Source: Bacteroidales bacterium (lineage in GTDB: Bacteria; Bacteroidota; Bacteroidia; Bacteroidales; Bacteroidaceae). From it: 64,000 nucleotides of DNA. The notes under the pieces were generated by a model. The model did no database searches. It was not told where the DNA came from and saw only the letters and a list, made by a program, of their open reading frames with translations. Location of the stretch: assembly GCA_015654535.1 (NCBI GenBank), contig JAATGU010000059.1:33478-97477 (forward strand). The letters are read 5' to 3'. Below, one piece after another: positions 40,701-49,328 of the stretch; the stretch's first letter is position 1; each line of letters begins with the position of its first letter. Made by a program: the position numbers and the translations under genes.

Positions 40701-43700
40701 TGAATCCCATAGGATCTGTCATTTCTTCCAGGAACCGTCCATTGGCCGAATATTTATAGGAAGTTGTAAGGGCTTCAGTTGAACTATATGGTTTAACAGA
40801 ACGGGACGTTATATGCCCAAAGTTGTTGTATAAAAAACTTTCTTCAGATACTTTATTTGCTTCATTATTAACGAATGATTCTTTTTTAGAGACTCTGTTA
40901 TTGCTATCGTAAGTATAGGCTGTTTTATCTACCCATGTGTTTTTGTTAGATCTGGTAGTTGAAGTTTGAATTGTCAATGGCAATCCTAGCAGTCTTTTAG
41001 AATCTGTAATTACATTTTTATATACTCTATCTTCACGGACAGACACATCGTCAATGCTTTTTGTTATTAATTTAGGATTGCCGTATTCGAATGCAGAATA
41101 ATATACAGATTCTGTTGTCCCTCTTAATTTATCAGAAGTAGACGTATGAGTTAATTGCTGTTCCCTCCGAACACCGCCCGGAGAAGGGAACGAATAACTA
41201 TAATTTTCTTCATAAATTCTTTCACTGTCGGTTGTTTCCACTATTTTGGATGACAAATAGGGTATATAGCCGGCACTACCAGAATGATTATATGTTGAAA
41301 TGCTTCTTATTTTTTTAGAATAATCCGTTTCTGTTATTTCACCGAAACAAACGATTCCTTTACCTTGCCTATGAAGATAAAGATCCTTGTATTTATATGA
41401 CAATGTTTTATAAGCACCAGCACCGGAATTAGTCATAGAACTGGCAACGTACAATGGGAATTGTGATTTGATAATGGGAAAAGAAGTACTACCTTCCGAT
41501 TTACTGTATCCACTTTGGGTGATCGGCGCATATTCAAATCCCACCTGTTGTCCAAATCCATCTACAATAGTTTTTACCAGTAAATTCTGTTTATCGGCAA
41601 AAGAAAAGATTATGTTCATGTCTGAATATCCGGCAAAGAGGAATTCTGCCCGTCCATCACCGTCAAAGTCTGCCACTGCCACATTTGATTGCCTTATCTG
41701 GCTCGCATTTTCTTTAATTTTAGTAGGGTCAATATAACTTGATATATAAGATTCATTAATAAAACTCTCTCCGTTAAAAGTACCAACTTTCATTTTCCAT
41801 TTATTTCCAGAAAGGACTTCCCCATGAATTATTTCAGACTTTCCATCGTGATTACAGTCAGCAACAAAAACCATAGCCTTGATATCATGATTATATATTT
41901 GTTTCTTTATAAATGATTGACCAGTAGAGAAGAAGATGTATACATTCTCTGTATTGGAACTCTGCTGGCACAATATATCTGTTTTTCCATCTCCATTGAA
42001 GTCTCCCGGATATGTGAAATACCAGTTTTTTAAATCCATATTATTGAATGAACTGATTCTGGAAAATGAACTCCCGTTTAAGGTATATACCCAAGAACTG
42101 TTTCCATCCATGACCAGAATATCCGTTTTCCCGTCTCCATTAAAATCCGTCATGTAACAATTGTTTGCATAACAATAGACATATGCACTTCCCCAGCTAT
42201 CTATCCCTCCGGATGCTATCACTGTGCCATTTTCATTGTACAAGTTTTTATTTCCTTTTGCTAATACTTCCGTTTTTCCATCACCGTTAAAATCACCTAC
42301 TAAAATGCCACTGTCACTGGTATTAAATCCTTTCCCGGAATTAGTAAAAGATGTACCGTTAAACATAAAATAGTCACACCTATAATTATTTTTACCAACA
42401 TAAGATAATCGAATGACATCCATTGTGCCATCTCCATTTAAATCTGCATAAATCAAGCTCAGAAAGTCTTTAACCAAAGGTAGAGTCGCTTTTTTAGAAA
42501 ATGAAACATCACCATAATAATTGTACGCAAGATATAAAGTAGCCACATCAGAAGAGGTATAAGCGGATGACGGAGTTTTTGTAGGGTAAGCCATCATATC
42601 TGTTTTACCATCTCCATCAAAGTCCGCAAAATCAGGATATATCCCTTCTCTATTCACATTAATTGATGAAAAATATTCATTGGCGTTTTTAGAATATTCT
42701 TCTTGATAATCACCCCAGTCTATAATAGTCGAGTTGTATTTGGCTCCATTCAGACCATATTCTTCAATTTCTGTTAGTTTAGAATAATAATTATCAAATG
42801 AGTACTTAAACTTATACTCTTTTAAGATTGATCCGTTATTAATGTTCTTAATGCCCGTAAGAAGTAGTTTTTGACTAACAGCATTTCCAGCAACGTATGA
42901 CGTTATTATATCACTTCTGCTTTCATAAGTGAGTTCAACACTACAAGATGGTTGAGTATTGGCGGAAGCATTACCTGTGTAATTAATATTCTTGAGATAG
43001 AATTCACCGTTACTTGTGTTTTTTTCATATTCATAGGTCATATAATTACCATTGTTATCACTAACTTTAGAAAGAAGCCAATACAATGCTTCGTTACTAT
43101 TTTGTGCCTGAATATAAGAATCATCGGTTGTTCCATATTCATACTGGTAACCATTTTTAGCTTTAACCAGAAAAGTGTACCTTGAATTAATATATTTGCA
43201 CTCAATTGTACTATAGTCAGATACTTCCGTTTCATAGGTACCTGAAACCAGATTGCTTCCAGATACTAAAATCAGTCGTTTTCCATCTAACATCAGGTTG
43301 TCCGTGTTATTAAGTTTTATTTCATCAGTAACGTTGTCATAATAATACGACTTGCCGACACGAACAATGGAGGAAGTTGCCGATAAATTCCATCCTTGCC
43401 CCATTATACTATTGCTGGACTGGCTGTTATAAGAAACTGTAATTTGTGGTTGCAGCTGATTGACTCCATCCATCACTTTAATAGGTATCTGATAGGTAAC
43501 AGCTCCTAATGGCGAAACGGTTGCAGTACCTTCTGTTCTTCCAACCTTTAAGGATGTGTCGATGCCTCTATATGGATCCGGATAATCTTGATATACTACC
43601 GGAGATGTGGTTAATGTGATGGGAGAAAAACTCATAGAGTTACTCCAAAACCCTGTGGATGTAAAGACGCTATTCGGATCATTCATTCTATAAGGCATGG

Positions 43701-43770
43701 AATAGACCTGTTCATTCACTCCTATTGTAAAGAAAGCGAATGATAAAACGAGTAATATGTATCTTTTCAT
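37783..43770 (-). CDS. SpvB/FG-GAP/RHS repeat-associated core polymorphic toxin protein
   Basis: Signal peptide; SpvB-like [26 protein letters not shown]; about seven FG-GAP motifs (DFDGDGKTD); YD repeats; core [34 protein letters not shown]...[19 protein letters not shown]; variable C-terminus. Confidence 0.95.
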   Translation of the reverse strand: [1995 protein letters not shown]

Positions 43771-43796
43771 AATAGTATTTTTGTTATATTAAACCA

Positions 43797-44291
43797 TTAC
43801 TTTTTTATAATTTTCCATGTAGATGTTTTTCCATCTATTTCAATTTGCATTAAATAAATTCCGTCGGGTTCAGACTCTATATTTAAGTCAGTTTTCACTG
43901 GCTTTAGCGATGATCTGAATATCATTTTCCCTGATATATTAAATAATGATACGTAGCCGGTTACCGGGCTATTTTCCACTTCCGAAATGGATACACTCAA
44001 TTCACCTCTGGTAGGATTAGGATAAATATTAATGGTACGTTTTCCTATTGATTCCGAAAGAGGTTCTATTTTCCGGTCTATTTCCATAGAACGTGTTTTT
44101 GCTAATACAATTTCTCTTTTAATTCTGTTTCCCGCACCATCATAGGCATATCTTATCTTGTTCTGTCCATAAAAATAAAGGGTTGGGGTAATTATTAGAA
44201 CGGCAAAAAGGAATAACTTCACTGTTTGTCTCAACGAAGTCTTTCTGTGCATAGCCTTTCGTAAAAATAAATAAAAGACAGTCCTTTTCAT
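43797..44291 (-). CDS. Short YD-motif protein with T9SS type A sorting domain
   Basis: NKIRYAYDGAGNRIKREIV then INIYPNPTRGELSVSISEVENSPVTGYVSLFNISGKMIFRSSLKPVKTDLNIESEPDGIYLMQIEIDGKTSTWKIIKK. Confidence 0.8.
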   Translation of the reverse strand: MKRTVFYLFLRKAMHRKTSLRQTVKLFLFAVLIITPTLYFYGQNKIRYAYDGAGNRIKREIVLAKTRSMEIDRKIEPLSESIGKRTINIYPNPTRGELSVSISEVENSPVTGYVSLFNISGKMIFRSSLKPVKTDLNIESEPDGIYLMQIEIDGKTSTWKIIKK

Positions 44292-44368
44292 AATTAATGA
44301 ATTTAGTTAATTGTTTAATCTGTTTTATAAAATGAAAAAAGGAATATTCTGTGAATTAATATTTTCTA

Positions 44369-44746
44369 TTAAATGGCAAATAGCCCCACAAAATAGCTAT
44401 TGCCTATTGCAAATTCAAGACGATACTCGCCTGTATCATACTCATCTAAGTCAATAGTTATACTGGAAGAGGATGTGTAAACTTCTGAATAGACAATTTC
44501 ACCATTTTCAGCATTTGTGATTATAATAGCTATAGCCGTAGGTCTTGAAGTTGTAGACTCTAAAAATGAAACGGTTAATAACGCACCATCAATGTTTGCA
44601 CTGATAGGACATGGGGCAGCAGAACGGGTTTCAACTTTATCTTTCGAATGCAATTTGACTTCTTTTCGAATGTTAATGGAGTTCTTTGATATTCCACCAA
44701 TAGAGAGAAATGTGAGAATTAATAAGATAAATAGTTTTGTTTTCAT
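44369..44746 (-). CDS. DUF3244 domain-containing protein
   Basis: Signal peptide; VSFLESTTSRPTAIAIIITNAENGEIVYSEVYTSSSSITIDLDEYDTGEYRLEFAIGNSYFVGLF. Confidence 0.7.
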   Translation of the reverse strand: MKTKLFILLILTFLSIGGISKNSINIRKEVKLHSKDKVETRSAAPCPISANIDGALLTVSFLESTTSRPTAIAIIITNAENGEIVYSEVYTSSSSITIDLDEYDTGEYRLEFAIGNSYFVGLFAI

Positions 44747-44910
44747 AATAGATATGTTATTAGTTTGTTACAAAACTATTAATAATATCTTTATGGTGGA
44801 ACCAACAAAGCATAACAATGTTGAAAAAATAAGCACTGATTATCAATACTTTAATTTAAAAAGATAACAATTTTGTAGTGTACTATAATAAAGAGAGTAT
44901 AAAGGTATAT

Positions 44911-46587
44911 CTATGCAGTATGTGAAGAGAAAATCCAGGAAAATAATTGACCGTTCATTTTCTTTTTAATACGATACTTTCGCTGGGTAATTGCTTGGTG
45001 AGATTCGGTCTCCAGACAAAGAAAAATTGTGGAGTCGGAAAGGCCAAGATAGTAAAGAATGGAATAATATAAATCGTCTGAAGTTAATTCGCTGCAATTG
45101 TCACGCAAATCTTGCATGGGGTCGGCAAATATATTATTTATATATTCACGTAATGCTTTGGGATCGATAAGTAATTTCTTTTCCTTTCTGATTTTCAATT
45201 TTTCAACAGAGAGTAAATTCTTATAAAAGTCTGAGGTTTGAAACAAACGAGCGCATAACTCCATCTTCTGTTTTTGTAATTCAAATAGTTTCTCATGAAC
45301 AACCAAACTTTTATTTGTTCCTGCCTCATTAGCATGAATCTGTTTTATCTCTTCCTTTAATAGCCTGATACGGGAGCGATTTTGCATTAATTCTTGCTGC
45401 AAGGCAAGCATTTTTATTTTTTTATGCCTGTCGGCAATAAAAAACCAAATGATGCATAGAATAATTACTGACACAGAGATGGAAATAATTATGGTGATAT
45501 TTTTCTGTTGCTTGATGGAAAGCTCTTTTTTATGCAATTCTAATACGTGATTGTGTAAAAGATCGTTTATGATTGCATTCTTTTTCATATTCTGAATAGA
45601 ATCGTAATGAACAAGAAAGGTATCATTATATTCCACCGCCTTTTTATAATTTTCAGATTCTTTCTCAAGATCATATAAAGCCGTTGAGCTAGCGGCTTTA
45701 TCATATATATCTGGACTACGTCTACTTAAATTCAGGTAAAAGCGGGCTGAATCGGTTTGTTTCAAGTGAACCAAAATGTCTCCTTTCAAAAAATATCCGG
45801 GGTAGGGATTTTTGTTATTAGGAGCTATTTTGATAGAAGCTGAAATATATTGATAAGCTTTCCGGAAGTCTTTTTTATTATAATATGCCCGGGAAATATC
45901 ACATAAAACGGCCGAAGTCCATAAGGAATCATGGGTATTTAGAGCTATAGACAAGGCTTTTTGATAATAATAAAGTGCACTGTCAGAACATTCTTGAAAC
46001 ATAAAAATGCCACCAATTCCCCGGAGAGAAAAAAATAAATCTTTTTTTTCTTTCCGATTCACGGTTACCGCATAAGATTTTCGGAACATTTTCATTGCCA
46101 AGTCGTAATATTCCTGATGTTCGCTGCAATCGGCCAGATTATTATAAAGTAACATCTGAAATCGTTTATCTCCTCTATCTGGCAATATTCTAACTGCATG
46201 CAGATAAGCATTTATGGCTCCTGCTTCATCACCCAAATCCTGATATACTCGTCCCAGATAAAAGTAAGATTTAGCGGCAAGTTCATTTTTTGCTCCGCTA
46301 TCATAATAATCTACTGCTATATGTATTAAAGAATCACTGGTAAATGCGAGGTAATTTTTGTCTTTGGCTTGAGTATATAATAACGCGTATTTTGCACGGT
46401 CGGCCCGTGGCATTTCTTGAAGATTGGATATATTTTGTAGTATATGTAAGGCACTGTCCGGTTGATAATACATTAAAGAATCGGCACGAGCAAGCATTGT
46501 ATGATTGTTTTCGCCGGAATTACAAGTGACAAACAACATGAGTATAGCGAGTGCGGGAAGTATAGTATGTTTAATTTTTATATTCAT
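44911..46587 (-). CDS. TPR-domain transmembrane regulator-like lipoprotein
   Basis: Lipobox LMLFVTC; multiple TPR units; TM IIISISVSVIILCIIWFFI; coiled coil; C-terminal HTH-like segment. Confidence 0.75.
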   Translation of the reverse strand: MNIKIKHTILPALAILMLFVTCNSGENNHTMLARADSLMYYQPDSALHILQNISNLQEMPRADRAKYALLYTQAKDKNYLAFTSDSLIHIAVDYYDSGAKNELAAKSYFYLGRVYQDLGDEAGAINAYLHAVRILPDRGDKRFQMLLYNNLADCSEHQEYYDLAMKMFRKSYAVTVNRKEKKDLFFSLRGIGGIFMFQECSDSALYYYQKALSIALNTHDSLWTSAVLCDISRAYYNKKDFRKAYQYISASIKIAPNNKNPYPGYFLKGDILVHLKQTDSARFYLNLSRRSPDIYDKAASSTALYDLEKESENYKKAVEYNDTFLVHYDSIQNMKKNAIINDLLHNHVLELHKKELSIKQQKNITIIISISVSVIILCIIWFFIADRHKKIKMLALQQELMQNRSRIRLLKEEIKQIHANEAGTNKSLVVHEKLFELQKQKMELCARLFQTSDFYKNLLSVEKLKIRKEKKLLIDPKALREYINNIFADPMQDLRDNCSELTSDDLYYSILYYLGLSDSTIFLCLETESHQAITQRKYRIKKKMNGQLFSWIFSSHTA

Positions 46588-46795
46588 ATAGGGCTACAAA
46601 ATTAAAAAAATAATAGATATAAAGGCATAACATCATTCTATATTTCTTCATTCTGAATAAAAAGGAGAGAATTTATTAAAGAACCATCTCTCACCCGTCA
46701 CTATATGGAATATAATAGGACTTAACTAGTTGTATATTAAGAATATATTTAAAATGGATAGCAAATTATCCTACATTTTATCTCTCACCTTTTGG

Positions 46796-46837
46796 AGTCA
46801 TCTCTCACTATAAATTATTATTTAATGCAAATGGGTA
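46796..46837 (+). repeat. Direct repeat copy 1 flanking AraC-SDR module
   Basis: AGTCATCTCTCACTATAAATTATTATTTAATGCAAATGGGTA. Confidence 0.8.
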
Positions 46838-46913
46838 GCCATTCTACATTATCTGTTTAAATGACGATACAAAGGTGGGTAGGAATTTTTATCAACGACT
46901 TATATTTACTTTG

Positions 46914-47744
46914 TTAATAGTTCACTAAAAGGCTTGAAGGTGTGTAACCGAAATGTTTTTTGAAGATATAAGAAAAATGCGAAAGGTTTTCAAAACCAAC
47001 TTCTAAATACACATCAACAGGATGTTTTTGTTTTTCAGAAAGTTGATAATGTGCTAATTCCAACCGTTTCTGTGTCAGCCAACGTTGTGGTGTGGTGTTG
47101 AACGCTTTTCTAAAATCACGTTTGAAAGTTGTAAAACTTCGTCCTGTTAAATAGCCAAACTTTTCCAAAGACATATTGAACATAAAGTTCTTTTCCATAA
47201 AGTCCACCAAGTCAATTTTATTGGGTTCTTCAAAATTGGCAAAAACATTGTCAATATCTTTGTCAATCGTTCTTAAAATACTGATGGCTTCAGTAATTTT
47301 CAACGAAGCAATATCTTCGGGAAAGGTTCCCTGCATATCAAAATAAGGAATCAGAGAAGCAAGACAACTTTCCAATAAAGGGTGTTTGTTGAAACTTCGG
47401 ATTTTTTGTGTAACAGCTGTTTTGGGTTTTACATTCAGTTTGACATAAAATTCTCTAAGCCTGTCAGTAGATAAGTGCATTACAACTGATTTGTGTGGCA
47501 GTCCGTCTTTTGGATAATTGATGATGGTTGCTAATTGATTTCTTGGAATGAGAAAAATATCGCCTTTTTTGAATATATAATTTTCGTCTGATTGAATGAT
47601 TTTTGTTTCACCCGAAATGAACCACACAAGCATATGGTGGTAAAATATCACTTCTGTTTTAAACAACTTGTCTTCGTAACAAGAAAGTTTAATGTCGGGC
47701 GTTATATATTTTAATTGAAAGTCCATATTGCTTGTGTTGTACAA
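46914..47744 (-). CDS. AraC family transcriptional regulator
   Basis: LEKFGYLTGRSFTTFKRDFRKAFNTTPQRWLTQKRLELAHYQLSEKQKHPVDVYLEVGFENLSHFSYIFKKHFGYTPSSLLVNY. Confidence 0.92.
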   Translation of the reverse strand: MYNTSNMDFQLKYITPDIKLSCYEDKLFKTEVIFYHHMLVWFISGETKIIQSDENYIFKKGDIFLIPRNQLATIINYPKDGLPHKSVVMHLSTDRLREFYVKLNVKPKTAVTQKIRSFNKHPLLESCLASLIPYFDMQGTFPEDIASLKITEAISILRTIDKDIDNVFANFEEPNKIDLVDFMEKNFMFNMSLEKFGYLTGRSFTTFKRDFRKAFNTTPQRWLTQKRLELAHYQLSEKQKHPVDVYLEVGFENLSHFSYIFKKHFGYTPSSLLVNY

Positions 47745-47755
47745 AGTTACAAAGA

Positions 47756-48751
47756 TTAATCAACCTGAAAAGTTATACCTGTCATTTCTTCGCTTAATTC
47801 CCACAATCTTTTTGCATTGGCTTCGTCTAAAGAATAAGGCATTACACCACTTTGCATTGAAGTGTCATCGGTTAATTCTGCAATATTTACGTCTTCGCAA
47901 TACACGCCGCCAATGTTATTAAGCAATGGACTTGTTGCACACCAAACCGTTGTTGCCGCACCTTGCGGAACCGTTTTTAACGATAATGATACTTCGGGCA
48001 AAATATTTCCTTCGGCATCGCAGAAGCCCATTTGTTGAAATAATTCTAATGATGCTTCTCTGGCTAATTCTGTTCCGCCAATAGAGCCGGGGTGCAATGA
48101 ATAGGCTCTTACCTTGAAAGCTTTGGCACGATTATCCAATTCAAGCGAAAAGAGATTAACAGCTGTTTTCGATTGTCCGTACCCTTGTAAGGTTTCATAA
48201 TCGCGATGTTCAAAATTAGGGTCGTCAAAATTGAAAGGTGCAAAATGGTGTCCCTGAGAAGAAACGTTAATCACTCTCGCTTCGTCAGTTTTTTTTAGTG
48301 CCGTCCATAATCTTGCCGTAAGCCTAAACTGTGCCAAATAGTTGGTTGCTAACTGTGATTCAATTCCATGATTATTTCTTCGTAATGGAACCCACATAAT
48401 ACCTGCATTGTTAATAAGCAAATGTAACGGTCTGCCCGAAGCCAAAAACTTCTCTGTAAATGCGTCAATGGAAGTAGGGCTCATTAAATCCATTGATTCT
48501 ATTTCTACATTGGCAATGCCTGCTAAATTTTTCTTTGCTTTGTCCACATTTCTTGCAGGCACAATAACCGTAGCACCCGCTTTCGAAAGCGTTTTGGTAG
48601 TTTCTAAACCAATACCTGTATTGCCGCCTGTTACAATAGCTATTTTCCCTGCTAAATTAATGCCTTTGATTACATCATTTGTTGTTGATGTTGCGTTAAA
48701 TCCTAAATCTAAAGGTTTTTGTAACGCTCCTTGATAATTATTCTGTTCCAT
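47756..48751 (-). CDS. SDR family NAD(P)-dependent oxidoreductase
   Basis: GKIAIVTGGNTGIGLETTKTLSKAGATVIVPARN; LINNAGIM; YGQSKTAVNLF. Confidence 0.93.
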   Translation of the reverse strand: MEQNNYQGALQKPLDLGFNATSTTNDVIKGINLAGKIAIVTGGNTGIGLETTKTLSKAGATVIVPARNVDKAKKNLAGIANVEIESMDLMSPTSIDAFTEKFLASGRPLHLLINNAGIMWVPLRRNNHGIESQLATNYLAQFRLTARLWTALKKTDEARVINVSSQGHHFAPFNFDDPNFEHRDYETLQGYGQSKTAVNLFSLELDNRAKAFKVRAYSLHPGSIGGTELAREASLELFQQMGFCDAEGNILPEVSLSLKTVPQGAATTVWCATSPLLNNIGGVYCEDVNIAELTDDTSMQSGVMPYSLDEANAKRLWELSEEMTGITFQVD

Positions 48752-48829
48752 TTTTTAATTATTTTGTTGGGACAAAAATATATAACAAAAAGCTCTTTGA
48801 CTTTGTTTAAACGTCCGAATATACTTTGT

Positions 48830-48868
48830 TCAAACGTTCACTAAAATGCTTGAAGGAGTGTAATTAAA
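48830..48868 (-). pseudogene. 3' remnant of a second AraC gene
   Basis: Minus strand reads ...YTPSSILVNV*, nearly identical to YTPSSLLVNY* of the intact AraC. Confidence 0.6.
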
Positions 48869-48869
48869 T

Positions 48870-48912
48870 AGTCATCTCTCACTATAAACTCATTATTTAA
48901 TACAAGTGGGTA
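48870..48912 (+). repeat. Direct repeat copy 2 flanking AraC-SDR module
   Basis: AGTCATCTCTCACTATAAACTCATTATTTAATACAAGTGGGTA. Confidence 0.8.
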
Positions 48913-48969
48913 ACACTGAAAAGTATTAAATCTTTTTTTTCAGTCTGGCTTTAGATATTAATATCTTAC

Positions 48970-49041
48970 TGTACAAAAGAATGAATTCTTCTGTACAGGA
49001 TATTGCTTTGTTTTGTACAGAAGATTGCATTCTTTTGTACA
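48970..49041. promoter_or_regulatory. Array of four TGTACA sites at 22-bp spacing within a 28-bp-arm inverted repeat
   Basis: TGTACA at 48970, 48992, 49014 and 49036; arms TGTACAAAAGAATGAATTCTTCTGTACA / TGTACAGAAGATTGCATTCTTTTGTACA. Confidence 0.8.
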
Positions 49042-49239
49042 AAATAATCAAAATATTTAATAGCAATTTATATTTTTCTTTTGTTTCATTTCGTGATGGA
49101 TGCGTGGTCGATAAAAAAGAATTTTCCACTTTATTGTGTTGTTAATTAGGTTATTAATAAAAAGTAGTGACGAGTGATGGATGTACTTGCGGTTTTTTTT
49201 ATAGTTAGAACAAATTATTTTCTATTGGAAACTTGTTTT

Positions 49240-49263
49240 ATTGGAAAATAGAAGTACTTTTGC
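49240..49263 (+). promoter_or_regulatory. Putative promoter of the CoA-disulfide reductase-like gene
   Basis: TTGG ... TACTTTTGC (TAnnTTTGC) about 70 bp upstream of ATG. Confidence 0.5.
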
Positions 49264-49328
49264 AGAAGTATTCCATTGGAAAATATTAATGGTGGAATAT
49301 GAGTGAATGAAATAAGTTATAAAATAGA

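Noticed and set aside
41620-42660. Periodic [9 protein letters not shown]-encoding repeats considered as a DNA tandem repeat/CRISPR-like array
   Set aside because: Period and sequence are explained by FG-GAP/VCBS protein repeats in the RHS gene; no conserved spacer-repeat DNA structure
44517-44867. 116-aa plus-strand ORF
   Set aside because: Antisense to DUF3244 gene; no domain recognised
48408-48734. 108-aa plus-strand ORF
   Set aside because: Antisense to the SDR Rossmann-fold coding region
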